Source of the DNA: a virus
Length of the DNA stretch: 64,000 nucleotides
Direction: 5' to 3' (one strand)
Virus record (IMG/VR): IMGVR_UViG_3300047546_001659
Span: 1 to 64,000 of that record
In this document: positions 1 to 8,549 of the stretch, in pieces
Layout of the letters: each line of letters starts with the position of its first letter
Numbering within the stretch: position 1 is the stretch's first letter
Made by a program: the position numbers and the translations under genes
The notes under the pieces: model-generated
The model's database searches: none
Told to the model about the DNA's origin: nothing
Seen by the model: only the letters and a program-made list of their open reading frames with translations

Positions 1-256
1 CTTCAGCAGCATAATAGTCGTCTTTTACTTTAAGATCTTTATCATAATTTTCTTTTGATTCATCTTCAGACTTGTAGATTTCATAAGAAGCAGTTGGTTG
101 ATCTTTCTTTCTTTCAAGACCCTTGAATACATGATCTTGATCAGTAACACCGGGGACTACTTTTTTATTAAGCAATACTTTATGCATTGCTTTGAAGTTC
201 TTTTCCCCTTTAGAAAGAGGTTCTGCTACTTCCTGAATATCATTGGGTGACTTCAT
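1..256 (-). CDS. Hypothetical protein, 3' end cut by window edge (gp68 position)
   Basis: This is an open frame of 85 codons reading off the left edge with no stop in the window. The start chosen is the ATG at 256, which has GAGG about nine bases upstream and overlaps the end of the preceding gp67-like gene by 17 nt, a typical coupled arrangement. The visible part begins MKSPNDIQEVAEPLSKGEKN and is highly charged (many Lys, Glu, Asp) with no membrane segment. In T4 the gene after gp67 is gp68, another prohead core component, so a head-core role is possible from position only. I do not recognise the sequence itself. Confidence 0.6.
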   Translation of the reverse strand, partial: MKSPNDIQEVAEPLSKGEKNFKAMHKVLLNKKVVPGVTDQDHVFKGLERKKDQPTASYEIYKSEDESKENYDKDLKVKDDYYAAE

Positions 257-482
257 CTGATGGTTCCTCAATTTGTGTTTCTGTTGTTTCATCTGAAAAT
301 TCTGCCTGGGGCTCTTCATTTTGAATTTCAGGTTCATAACCAAACATCTGAGCTGCAACAGAAGGGAACATATTGTTAATTGCCTCAGCTGCCTTTGATG
401 TCATTACTGAATCAATAGCAGGCGCAAGATTAACAGCGTCCTTATTCCATGCATGAACTAGAATATCTTCAATATCACTCAT
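240..482 (-). CDS. Prohead core protein, gp67-like
   Basis: This is an 80-residue acidic protein. The N-terminal half (about 1-45) looks helical and the C-terminal half is dominated by Glu, Asp, Gln and Thr. T4 gp67 (the prohead core PIP precursor) is also 80 residues with an acidic tail, and it sits directly downstream of the portal gene as here. In T4 this protein is part of the scaffold core assembled on the portal and is later cut by the gp21 protease. The assignment rests on size, composition and synteny rather than on a clear motif. A TATAAATA late promoter lies 24 nt upstream of the ATG. Confidence 0.6.
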   Translation of the reverse strand: MSDIEDILVHAWNKDAVNLAPAIDSVMTSKAAEAINNMFPSVAAQMFGYEPEIQNEEPQAEFSDETTETQIEEPSDEVTQ

Positions 483-505
483 TTTGCCTCCAAAATTCTT
501 TAATT

Positions 506-513
506 TATTTATA
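506..513 (-). promoter_or_regulatory. T4-type late promoter (TATAAATA)
   Basis: Exact TATAAATA on the minus strand in the gap between the portal gene and the gp67-like gene, ending 24 nt before the ATG at 482. It matches the T4 late promoter recognised by gp55/gp33-modified RNA polymerase. Confidence 0.75.
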
Positions 514-524
514 AAAATATCATA

Positions 525-2117
525 TTATCTACCAGCACCGTCTATATTAGGAACAGTGCCTGGTTTTTGTTGTATTGTTTGTGCATCATTAAAATTAGTA
601 TTTGCTATGGTGTCTTCTTCACCATCAGCTGGTTCAGGATAACTTCCTTCTTCAGCAATTTCTTCCATCATTTGTTGAATATCTTCATCAGATTGCATGA
701 GAATATTCTTGCGTACCCATTTATCTGAATAAAAACGACCAATATATGGGAGTACATTTTGAAGATTCTGAAGTCTATTTTGTAATACTTCAGCTTGTTT
801 AAATTCTTCAAAATGATTATCTATAGCAAAGTCAAAGTTAATTGCATTAGAAATAGCTGGCCAATCTTGCTCAGAAACAATACCCTTAAGGATTAATTGT
901 TTCTCTAAAGCCTTCATGAATAATTGAGAAAATCTCTTTCTCAAACGGCCGGCAAATTTAGTAAACTTTACTTCGTCACGAGTAATTTCGGCAGCACGAC
1001 CTAAATTAAATCCTGCCTCAGCACCTTGTAAACGTGATACTGGAACGTTCAATGATTGATAAAGTTTTTTAAGAAAATATTCAACGTCTTGTATTTCACC
1101 AAGATTCTGGCCGGCTGGTAATGTAGTGATTTCTGTACCACGATTACCTTCACGACGAGGAAGCCAATAATCTTCTAACATCGTCATATACTTACGATCG
1201 TCACGCACCTCACCAGTAGTAGCGTCATACACAAGACGGTTCTTGTGCTTGACCATCATCTCTCTAAGATATTGTTCTGCCTTTATCTTAGGAAGATTTC
1301 CAACGTCAATATAGAATATGCGACGTTCAGGAGCACGGGAAATACGATATATAACTGTCGCATCTTCAAGAGTTCTCAATTGGTTAAGTGGACGGATAGC
1401 CTTCTGTAGATAAGAATAAACAAATGCGTTGTTCTTATCCATCAAACCTGATGTGCAATGTAGAATAGAATCTACAGATATTTTAACGCCTTGAGTGGCA
1501 CCAGTATCCAATGGAAGACCAGCATTACCACCAGCAGGTAGGAAGTTTCTTTCGTTATAAACGAAGTATTCATTTTGCTTAGCAGTAACTGTTACCATAC
1601 CTTTTGGTTTTTTACGAACTTCACGAACCTTGCGAATCTTACGAGGATCAATGTAGCGAAGTTCTTTAATACCAAGACGAGGATTTTGTTCGTCAATAAT
1701 TACATGGAAATACATTCTTCCATCAATATACCATCTTTTAACAATTTCATAAGCTTCATTTTGAAAATTTAAAAGATCAAGAATGTTTTCAAATTCATCT
1801 TTGATTTTATTTTTAACTTGATCAGAGTATTCAAGTTTATCTGTGTTGATATCTACTATCTTATCAGAGTCTGTATCAACCATTTCGTTTACAATATCGT
1901 CAATAGCACGATCAATGTCTGCTTCTAAAGAAATTTCACGATATTTTGAAACTAATTCTGATTCTGTTCTTGCGGTACCATCAAGATCAATATAGGTACC
2001 ATAGGCACCACCTGCTGCAACTACAACTGCACCATCATCGTTGACTCTTGGAGCAAACGATTCTACAGGGGTTTCATCTTTTCTTTTGATTTCAAAGCCA
2101 AAAAGCTGTACTGCCAT
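525..2117 (-). CDS. 20: Portal vertex protein gp20
   Basis: This 530-residue protein is close to T4 gp20 (524). It forms the dodecameric portal at the unique head vertex, through which DNA is packaged and ejected, and it nucleates prohead assembly. Family features include an N-terminal region ending in a Glu/Asp-rich helix (SLEADIDRAIDDIVNEMVD), the conserved stretch around DPRKIRKVREVRK (about 155-170), and the central segment around YSYLQKAIRPLNQLRTLEDA followed by RAPERRIFYIDVGNLPK. The C-terminus is acidic and Gln/Asn rich. It lies between the tail tube gene and the gp67-like core gene, the T4 order. Its own late promoter lies in the loop of an upstream hairpin. Confidence 0.95.
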   Translation of the reverse strand: MAVQLFGFEIKRKDETPVESFAPRVNDDGAVVVAAGGAYGTYIDLDGTARTESELVSKYREISLEADIDRAIDDIVNEMVDTDSDKIVDINTDKLEYSDQVKNKIKDEFENILDLLNFQNEAYEIVKRWYIDGRMYFHVIIDEQNPRLGIKELRYIDPRKIRKVREVRKKPKGMVTVTAKQNEYFVYNERNFLPAGGNAGLPLDTGATQGVKISVDSILHCTSGLMDKNNAFVYSYLQKAIRPLNQLRTLEDATVIYRISRAPERRIFYIDVGNLPKIKAEQYLREMMVKHKNRLVYDATTGEVRDDRKYMTMLEDYWLPRREGNRGTEITTLPAGQNLGEIQDVEYFLKKLYQSLNVPVSRLQGAEAGFNLGRAAEITRDEVKFTKFAGRLRKRFSQLFMKALEKQLILKGIVSEQDWPAISNAINFDFAIDNHFEEFKQAEVLQNRLQNLQNVLPYIGRFYSDKWVRKNILMQSDEDIQQMMEEIAEEGSYPEPADGEEDTIANTNFNDAQTIQQKPGTVPNIDGAGR

Positions 2118-2138
2118 ATTATATTTTCCTTAGAGAAG

Positions 2139-2167
2139 AGGGCCGTCTGAATATTTATGACGGCCCT
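2139..2167 (-). terminator. Strong hairpin between tail tube and portal genes
   Basis: Perfect 9-bp GC-rich stem (AGGGCCGTC at 2139-2147 paired with GACGGCCCT at 2159-2167) with an 11-nt loop, in a very AT-rich background. It sits just after the stop of gp19 (minus strand). The U-tract after the stem is poor (CTTCTCT), so it may be a weak terminator or an RNA-processing or stabilising hairpin. The loop contains the late promoter box for the next gene. Confidence 0.7.
2152..2159 (-). promoter_or_regulatory. Late promoter (CATAAATA) inside the hairpin loop
   Basis: CATAAATA on the minus strand, 35 nt upstream of the portal ATG at 2117. Seven of its eight bases are in the hairpin loop. The first base differs from T4 TATAAATA, as in several other boxes of this window. 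Confidence 0.6.
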
Positions 2168-2179
2168 TTATCCCTATGG

Positions 2180-2731
2180 TTATGATCCACCTGCGTTGCC
2201 AGTTATACTGTTCAACACTTCGAAATTATCATATTGGAATTGAACCTGGAAAGCTTCAATTTCATCTGTTGTATTCCAATCAAGATCAATAGGAGATACT
2301 ACTTGTGGGAATATTCCATTGAATTGATATACTCTAAGAATTTCACCAGCTTTACCATACTGAGTAACAGTAGCTTGTGATTTATAGAGTGAAGGTGCAC
2401 CAGATCCAAGATTATTGATATTTTGCTGATACAACTGAATTGAATTGTTCCATTGTTCCATTGCATTACGAACGAGGAAGTCTTCGTCGTTAATGATTGT
2501 AACAGTCCATGGATCAAATACACGGTCACCAGCAATCTTAAGTTTTCTTCCAAAATATGGTACTTCAATTAGACCCAATGTTGAACTTGGAATCTGAGCT
2601 GTACGACATAAGAAAGGAGTCTTAAGATCAGCAACAGGATTAACAGGATTACTGATAATTACCTGGAATAAACTTGCGCGAGCTCCACCGAAGGTAAGCT
2701 GGGCGCGAATGTCATTAATATTAAAAGCCAT
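2180..2731 (-). CDS. 19: Tail tube protein gp19
   Basis: This 183-residue protein (T4 gp19 is 163) begins MAFNINDIRAQLTFGGARAS. The N-terminal segment and the central region with FGRKLKIAGDR, FDPWTVTIINDEDF and a following N-x-x-x-x-W motif are characteristic of the T4-like tail tube. It polymerises into the rigid inner tube of the contractile tail around which the sheath assembles. A strong Shine-Dalgarno sequence (GGGGAG) precedes the start. It follows the sheath gene by only 14 nt, so the two are probably co-transcribed from the promoter upstream of gp18, with the hairpin at 2139-2167 closing the unit. Confidence 0.93.
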   Translation of the reverse strand: MAFNINDIRAQLTFGGARASLFQVIISNPVNPVADLKTPFLCRTAQIPSSTLGLIEVPYFGRKLKIAGDRVFDPWTVTIINDEDFLVRNAMEQWNNSIQLYQQNINNLGSGAPSLYKSQATVTQYGKAGEILRVYQFNGIFPQVVSPIDLDWNTTDEIEAFQVQFQYDNFEVLNSITGNAGGS

Positions 2732-2745
2732 TTACCATTCTCCCC

Positions 2746-4767
2746 TTAGAACTTGCCTACGATTTCATCAAACTCTACACCGGTGCGAACAGCAACGAAG
2801 TTAAGCTGGATGAAGTTGATTGAACGTGCTGGTTTAATGTAGATATCACCACGGAATTCGTTGCGATCAATAACCTCTGGAGTGTTGTTTGTTGTGTCAC
2901 AAACTACTCTGAAGTCATAGATACCACGACGACCCTGAATATCACGAAGATATGGTTCTACAAGATTGCGGAAAGCTGCTCTTGTAAAATCATCGTTCAT
3001 TTCAAATAGTGATGATTGAGCTGCCTTAGCAATTGCCTTTTCAAGCACAATGAACAATCTACGTACGTTAATACGATCGAATGCAGAAGGCTTGTTAAGA
3101 AGTGTTTTATCACCATAAAGAACAACACCTTGACCAGGGAAGTTCACTACAGGATTTACACCATTCTTATAAAGTTGATCACGATCAGCCTTATCAGGAT
3201 TAAATGCAAGCTTTACAACATTCTTAATTGCGCCACGATTGAAACCTGCAGGTGAGAACCAAGGATCGCGAAGATTGTCAGTTCTTACGCAGAGACCGGC
3301 AATATCACCATTCATTGGAACCCAACGGTACACATCGTTATACTTATCGTATTGATACTTGTGTCCTGAATCAAGAACAGCATAAGATGTTGAACGAAGA
3401 AGATTTCTAAAAGCTACAACATTTGACATTTCACTTCCAGGTACATTTACAGTTGAAGTACTTGGCGGTGTTATGAAAGCAACGCAGTCTTTTCTTACTT
3501 CGCAAACGTTATCTATGATGTAATTTGCAACTTGTTCTCCTGAACCACCGTAAGCACGACCAGCAAGAATAAGTGAAATATCTACGTCTTCTGATGAAGA
3601 GAAGAGATCATAGGCAGTTAAAATTTTAGATACTGATATTGAAGACTCAGCATCGTCTGAACCACCACCAGCAAATGACATTGTTCTTACTTTTTTATTA
3701 TTAAGAGCAGTCATTGAGGCCGCAGTTGTACTTGAAAATAGATCGTATCCTGGCCATACCCACTGTGAATTGTTCTTAAGAACATCTTTCCAATAGATTG
3801 AACCACCTTGTTCACCACGGGCGTCAGAAGCACGTGATACATTTTTCCAAACTTCAAGAATTTGACCTGGGGTACCTGTGATAGCACCGTCTTCATCAGC
3901 AACAACAATATGCATTTCATCGCTTACAGCTGTATTTGCATTTCTTGCTGAGAAGTAATTTGATTTACCAGGAGCTGAATCTACAGAATTAAAATATTCC
4001 CAATATCTTGTTGCTGCGGAAGTACCAGCCGCAACTTGATAAGACCAGTTACCCTTAAGTTTTTGTACACCGTCAATTGTGTATGTAACTTCTGAAGCTC
4101 CAGTTTGTTCTACAGATTTTACTTTTACATACTGTGTTCCAATTGTTGAATTTCCGATTAGAATATAATCACCAATATTAATAGTGTTAAAAACATCGGT
4201 AGCAGCATCAACTGCAAATGTATTAGAGCCTGTGAATACTAAAGTACTTGCTCCAACGTTAATTGAAACTGTGAGGTCTGCATTAGCTGTTGGTGTGGTT
4301 GCAGCAATTGAACCTGAATATGCAGTAGCATCTGGGCACACAGAAATTTTCAATGAGTTTCCAAGTGAACCTGGATATTTTGCATAAAAATTAATTGAGT
4401 CACTTGATGTTAAAGTAGATTCATTGGCAGTGTAATCAACATTATTTTTAATTACTGAAGTTGAAGATGAAGCACCGCCTGTGTTTGCAACAGCGTTATA
4501 ATTAGTAGCACCAGCTGCTCTTGATACAAACAATTGATTGCCGTAGGCAAGAAAATTTGCAGCAGTGAAAAATGTTTCGAAATTTGATGATGTTGGCTTA
4601 CCATATACATTGACTAACTCATCCTCAGAAGAGATAAGAACTCTCTCTTCTACAGGACCCCAGCGAAATACGCCGCCAATAGCGCCTACAGTTGAAGTAA
4701 CTGCTGGCACAATCGTAGTTAAGTCAATTTCTGATACATTAACACCAGGACTTACTTGAAATGGCAT
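2746..4767 (-). CDS. 18: Tail sheath protein gp18
   Basis: This 673-residue protein (T4 gp18 is 659) begins MPFQVSPGVNVSEIDLTTIV, the typical sheath start. An inserted, variable Thr/Ser/Ala-rich middle (about 90-260) corresponds to the surface-exposed domains. The conserved C-terminal half includes the region around CVRTDNLRDPWFSPAGFNRG, followed by the FNPDKADRDQLYKNGVNPV block and an IYIKPARSINFIQLNFVAVR end, which forms the interlocking sheath core. It makes the contractile sheath that drives the tube through the host envelope. The start has a perfect AAGGAG Shine-Dalgarno, and a TATAAATA late promoter lies 45 nt upstream. Confidence 0.95.
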   Translation of the reverse strand: MPFQVSPGVNVSEIDLTTIVPAVTSTVGAIGGVFRWGPVEERVLISSEDELVNVYGKPTSSNFETFFTAANFLAYGNQLFVSRAAGATNYNAVANTGGASSSTSVIKNNVDYTANESTLTSSDSINFYAKYPGSLGNSLKISVCPDATAYSGSIAATTPTANADLTVSINVGASTLVFTGSNTFAVDAATDVFNTINIGDYILIGNSTIGTQYVKVKSVEQTGASEVTYTIDGVQKLKGNWSYQVAAGTSAATRYWEYFNSVDSAPGKSNYFSARNANTAVSDEMHIVVADEDGAITGTPGQILEVWKNVSRASDARGEQGGSIYWKDVLKNNSQWVWPGYDLFSSTTAASMTALNNKKVRTMSFAGGGSDDAESSISVSKILTAYDLFSSSEDVDISLILAGRAYGGSGEQVANYIIDNVCEVRKDCVAFITPPSTSTVNVPGSEMSNVVAFRNLLRSTSYAVLDSGHKYQYDKYNDVYRWVPMNGDIAGLCVRTDNLRDPWFSPAGFNRGAIKNVVKLAFNPDKADRDQLYKNGVNPVVNFPGQGVVLYGDKTLLNKPSAFDRINVRRLFIVLEKAIAKAAQSSLFEMNDDFTRAAFRNLVEPYLRDIQGRRGIYDFRVVCDTTNNTPEVIDRNEFRGDIYIKPARSINFIQLNFVAVRTGVEFDEIVGKF

Positions 4768-4811
4768 TGGTTTCTCCTTTATAATAAAATATTTTCAGTA
4801 TCTAGTATGAT

Positions 4812-4819
4812 TATTTATA
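4812..4819 (-). promoter_or_regulatory. T4-type late promoter (TATAAATA)
   Basis: Exact TATAAATA on the minus strand, 45 nt upstream of the gp18 ATG, in the short gap after the gp17 stop codon. Confidence 0.7.
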
Positions 4820-4824
4820 AAATC

Positions 4825-6423
4825 CTAGTTTAGAAGAAACCTTTCGAAGGCATTATCACTCATAGTCTTAGGTCCTAGGTCATCAGGATGGCCGTCATCT
4901 AAGAAACCAAACGGGGTAAAATCATCCTCATGGGCATCCATAAGGCGTTGTCTAATATCTGTATTAGAAACGTCCTTAAAATAATTCTGTTGTATAAGCC
5001 AAGCAAACATAACCAAACACATTACCAAATCGTCATGATAGCCTTCTTCAGCATTATAAGACGTGCCATCTACCACATATGTTGACAACTCGTGAATTAT
5101 ATCATAGTCATTTAATATTATCTTATTTTCTTCTATAATTGATTTTATATTTGCACAACCTATTCTTTTAGTTATTTTCGTTGTTTTTATACCTAATCTA
5201 GATTGACCCGGATTGTTTCCTACAACAGTACCCTTTCGGCCGGTCTGTCTAGTCATAATTACATTTTCGTATTCTAAATCTTGATGTAGAATGTTAACGA
5301 CCTGAGACCCAACATTTACCTCAATCAGAACAGCAGCATCATTATAATACCTACCAACATTGTGAATTAATGTTGGAAATAAAAGCTGAGATATATTAGA
5401 ATCAGCAAAAGTAGCCACCACTTCATACGGAACCGTAGTGCAATCTATTACAACAAAAGTTGATGCATCAAGGCCTAAACCTTCAGAAACATCTACCGTC
5501 ATAGCATAGATATGGTCCTTTACGGGTTGTTTATATACATTGACACCCCCGTTAATTTCAAGGGGTCTTACAAAGGTCAATTTATTAAGTGTTGAGGGAT
5601 GAATCAACGTATTGGTAGATCCTAAGAACTCACATTCAAACTCTTGCCTGAATTGATCAACGGAGGTATTTCTGATTGTCTCCTCTTTCCATCTTTCATC
5701 TCTACCAGGAACATCTGACCAATGTACATCTACACGAGCGTAGTTATTTCTACCCTCCTCTGAATCTACCCAAATCTTATAGAATAGATTCATTCCATTT
5801 GGTGTAGATGTTATGAGAAGTTTGGATGTGTTACCTGACGAAATTGTAGGAAAGACCGAAGCAAAGAAGGCGTCTTGTACGTTACGCGGGACGAAGGCAA
5901 ACTCGTCCAGATATACAAGATTATATGATTGACCACGAACAGCAGATGAGGATGTAGATGAAGCTAGAATCTTAGAACCATTTTCAAGTTCTATGTTACC
6001 CTTATTCCATTCAACAATACCTTGTTGCATCCATTTAGGAAGCCATTCATAAGCAAGTTGAACACGAGATAAAATTTCTCTGGCTTGACGTTCTTTATTA
6101 GCTAATACTGCAATATTGTAATTCTCGTTAAATAATACCTTATGAAGTAGATAACCAACAACCCCTGTGGTTTTACCCACCTGACGAGGCATCTTACATA
6201 TTGTAAATCTATTATCATCAAAGGTCTTAAACATCCTTTTTTGATATTCAAAAGGTTTAAAAGGTATAAGACCTCTATCAACTGAAACAATCTTTACGTA
6301 TTTTTCACAAAAGTAATCAACATCTTCAGCACACTTAATGTATTCCTGAATTTGTTCTTTTGTATATTGTAGTTTGACGTCTCTGTTCTTTAGGTTTTTA
6401 TTACCTAGATATATCTCGCTCAT
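4825..6423 (-). CDS. 17: Terminase large subunit gp17
   Basis: This is the DNA packaging motor: an ATPase that pumps DNA through the portal, plus a headful nuclease. It has 532 residues (T4 gp17: 610, so the N-terminus and inter-domain parts are shorter). Walker A is MPRQVGKTT at about 78-86 and Walker B is LVYLDEF at about 169-175, with the catalytic Glu following Asp. The coupling motif TSTPNG is near 206. The RNase H-fold nuclease has its acidic residues in TVDVSEG (near 311), IEVNVGS (near 368) and YHDDLVM (near 464). The start overlaps the 3' end of the upstream 72-residue gene by 23 nt. It is followed by the gp18 promoter. Confidence 0.96.
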   Translation of the reverse strand: MSEIYLGNKNLKNRDVKLQYTKEQIQEYIKCAEDVDYFCEKYVKIVSVDRGLIPFKPFEYQKRMFKTFDDNRFTICKMPRQVGKTTGVVGYLLHKVLFNENYNIAVLANKERQAREILSRVQLAYEWLPKWMQQGIVEWNKGNIELENGSKILASSTSSSAVRGQSYNLVYLDEFAFVPRNVQDAFFASVFPTISSGNTSKLLITSTPNGMNLFYKIWVDSEEGRNNYARVDVHWSDVPGRDERWKEETIRNTSVDQFRQEFECEFLGSTNTLIHPSTLNKLTFVRPLEINGGVNVYKQPVKDHIYAMTVDVSEGLGLDASTFVVIDCTTVPYEVVATFADSNISQLLFPTLIHNVGRYYNDAAVLIEVNVGSQVVNILHQDLEYENVIMTRQTGRKGTVVGNNPGQSRLGIKTTKITKRIGCANIKSIIEENKIILNDYDIIHELSTYVVDGTSYNAEEGYHDDLVMCLVMFAWLIQQNYFKDVSNTDIRQRLMDAHEDDFTPFGFLDDGHPDDLGPKTMSDNAFERFLLN

Positions 6424-6619
6424 CTCTGATTGCTCTTTTAATTTCTACAACCTTTTCTTTTTCTATAAGCTCGATACAAAGGTTAGTAATATCTATATCT
6501 TTTTGCAAAAAAAACATTTTTGTTTTTAACTTTTCAAGTTGATCATTGTAAAATTTTAATTCTTCTTCTTTTCTTCTTTTTGTCTCGTATATATCAGTAA
6601 GAAGAATTATCTTACTCAT
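6401..6619 (-). CDS. Small coiled-coil protein between gp16 and gp17
   Basis: This 72-residue protein of unknown function is rich in Lys and Glu. A central heptad-like helix (about 15-50, KRRKEEELKFYNDQLEKLKT onward) predicts a coiled coil. It overlaps gp16 upstream by 8 nt and gp17 downstream by 23 nt, so all three are translationally linked, which suggests a role in terminase assembly or packaging. No catalytic motif or membrane segment is visible. The position inside the terminase operon is the only functional hint. Confidence 0.65.
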   Translation of the reverse strand: MSKIILLTDIYETKRRKEEELKFYNDQLEKLKTKMFFLQKDIDITNLCIELIEKEKVVEIKRAIRDERDISR

Positions 6620-7007
6620 TACTTTTATCTTTTATCATTTTAAGAAGATCAGCTGAAGTTAATACTAGATTATTATTAGTAATGTTCTTTTGTTCAGGAA
6701 CGTCTTCTTTTTCTAATTCTTTTTTAGCCTTAGCTAATTGTAAAAGGTCTTTATTAGCATCAGCCATTGTTTTAATAAGATTTGTGGCTACTTCAAAAGC
6801 ACGTGCCGATTCAGATTGTTTAGCAATATCAATAATATCTTCTAAAGCATTTTGACCTTTTTCAATAATATTGTATAAATTAGTACGTGCATATTCATAA
6901 TCATCACTATTATTGGCTTTGAGTGCAGGAAGAACCTGTGTTATTTTAGAGGGGGCTTCCATTGGTTCTATTCCTAATGATTGTGAAATAATGTCTTTCT
7001 TAGCCAT
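6612..7007 (-). CDS. 16: Terminase small subunit gp16
   Basis: This 131-residue protein (T4 gp16: 164) is mostly helical. Its centre reads YEYARTNLYNIIEKGQNALE followed by a long helix with AKQSESARAFEVATNLIKTM, the pattern of T4-like small terminase subunits. It binds DNA, regulates the large-subunit ATPase and nuclease, and acts at packaging initiation. It is between gp15 (1-nt gap) and the gene overlapping gp17, exactly the T4 order. The C-terminus is Lys/Glu rich. Assignment rests on helical pattern plus strict synteny. Confidence 0.85.
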   Translation of the reverse strand: MAKKDIISQSLGIEPMEAPSKITQVLPALKANNSDDYEYARTNLYNIIEKGQNALEDIIDIAKQSESARAFEVATNLIKTMADANKDLLQLAKAKKELEKEDVPEQKNITNNNLVLTSADLLKMIKDKSNE

Positions 7008-7008
7008 T

Positions 7009-7818
7009 TTAATTATCTTCTATTGTCACAATAAATCCATAATTATCATCTTCTTCAATTTGTGATAATGCAACGGATAAATCGGCATTACTAGTAGGTT
7101 CACCATCAATTGTCAATCCAGGTCTTACTGATGTTGTAGTCAATTCTGTGTTTGCAGTAAGATCAGGAAATATTTTAACAGTAGCAAATTTAATAATTTT
7201 ACTAGAAGTAACAGGTCCATAAAAGTAACACTTCATTGTAAAATTAAGAGTAAATGTTAAAACCTTACGAGCTAGAAAATCATTTTCATATGAGTCTTCA
7301 ATTTGTACGTCATTTAAAATAAGTGGTATATCTGTTACATTATCAAAATCATTTCCTAATAATTTTGCACTTACCGTCCATTCTGGCGTAAAATAGGGAA
7401 GAATCTGTTCAATAATTCGTAATCCATCTTCCATAGTTTTTGATAAAATTTGCAATTTAAATCCTACATCATAAGGTACAGGATTAAAAACCTTATCATA
7501 GACATTTGTACCATTTACATTTTTTCTTGAAACAATCTTATTGATTGTTTGCAGTTTTCTTTCAGGGGCATATTGAATAGCCGAGATTGCAAAGGCCATT
7601 CTAGGAAGCTTGATAGAAGTCAAAGCAATCGCATCTGGATTATCAGTAATACGAGCTAAAAACTTTTCACGAGGACCATATGCAATAGGAACTTTGAAAT
7701 TTTGTTCAAGATTACCATTTTCATCTCTTCTTTCAATCTTTATATTATTAAAAAGAGTGCCAAAAATAGTAACATATTTTTTAAATAATGTATTGTAAAA
7801 TGAAGTACCTCCAATCAT
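7009..7818 (-). CDS. 15: Tail sheath stabiliser / tail completion protein gp15
   Basis: This 269-residue protein (T4 gp15: 272) begins MIGGTSFYNTLFKKYVTIFG, followed by the conserved IPLAYGPREKFLAR-type motif (here VPIAYGPREKFLARI, about 43-57) and LPRMAF (about 72-77). gp15 forms a hexamer capping the finished tail, locking the last sheath and tube rings and providing the joint to the gp13/gp14 neck. The start ATG overlaps the gp14 stop by one nucleotide. The C-terminal 60 residues are acidic and variable. Confidence 0.93.
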   Translation of the reverse strand: MIGGTSFYNTLFKKYVTIFGTLFNNIKIERRDENGNLEQNFKVPIAYGPREKFLARITDNPDAIALTSIKLPRMAFAISAIQYAPERKLQTINKIVSRKNVNGTNVYDKVFNPVPYDVGFKLQILSKTMEDGLRIIEQILPYFTPEWTVSAKLLGNDFDNVTDIPLILNDVQIEDSYENDFLARKVLTFTLNFTMKCYFYGPVTSSKIIKFATVKIFPDLTANTELTTTSVRPGLTIDGEPTSNADLSVALSQIEEDDNYGFIVTIEDN

Positions 7819-8546
7819 TAGGCTCTCCTTTCAAATTCACTGAATGGATCTCTTTCAGTAAAATCAAGGAAATCTAATCCTGAAGTTTCAAACATTTCAT
7901 TTTGAGCAGTACTATCAAGTTTATCAATATTATAATTTTCAGTCACAATAGGATCACCATTTTCGTCTGTAATAGTAACACCTGCCTCTGATTGCATATA
8001 ATATGGATCTGTTGTGGTTAAGAATGCATTATACGTTTGATCAATAATATCTACACCAGTATTAAATACCTCATTAGAGTATTCAAATAATTCACAAGTA
8101 AGATCATAAAATTGCAATGCACCCATTTGATAGAAGACAGGTTTCTTATTAACAAATTTAATAGTGTATAGTGCTTTTGTGAATGGGAAGAAAATTAAAT
8201 CACCTTCAAGTGGTCTATCTCTATTAAGTACTGATCCTACTTCTGAATCATATACTCTCATTGCAACAGAAAATGTAATCTGTTCTCTTACTTCTACACC
8301 AAATGCTGATAAGAATTCACCCTCACCATCAAACCCGTCAATATTACGTACATACATTTCTACAGAAATAGCATTACCATATTCAGTAAAGTTCTGTTCT
8401 CTAAATGTATTATTATAATTAACAATTTTTCTTGGAACGTAATAATTATCTACACCGTAAATTTTTATTGATTCAATTACTAGATCTTCAATTAATCTTT
8501 GTTCACCAGATGAAGAAAAATTGTTAAAATAAAGAGAAGTTGCCAT
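7818..8546 (-). CDS. 14: Neck protein gp14
   Basis: This 242-residue protein (T4 gp14: 256) begins MATSLYFNNFSSSGEQRLIE, with the conserved VDNYYVPRKIVNYN segment near 30-45. The block VYDSEVGSVLNRDRPLEGDL then leads into FFPFTKALYTIKFV. gp14 with gp13 forms the neck that seals the DNA-filled head and joins the tail. It lies between gp13 (3-nt gap) and gp15 (1-nt overlap) in one translational unit. Confidence 0.93.
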   Translation of the reverse strand: MATSLYFNNFSSSGEQRLIEDLVIESIKIYGVDNYYVPRKIVNYNNTFREQNFTEYGNAISVEMYVRNIDGFDGEGEFLSAFGVEVREQITFSVAMRVYDSEVGSVLNRDRPLEGDLIFFPFTKALYTIKFVNKKPVFYQMGALQFYDLTCELFEYSNEVFNTGVDIIDQTYNAFLTTTDPYYMQSEAGVTITDENGDPIVTENYNIDKLDSTAQNEMFETSGLDFLDFTERDPFSEFERRA

Positions 8547-8549
8547 CTA

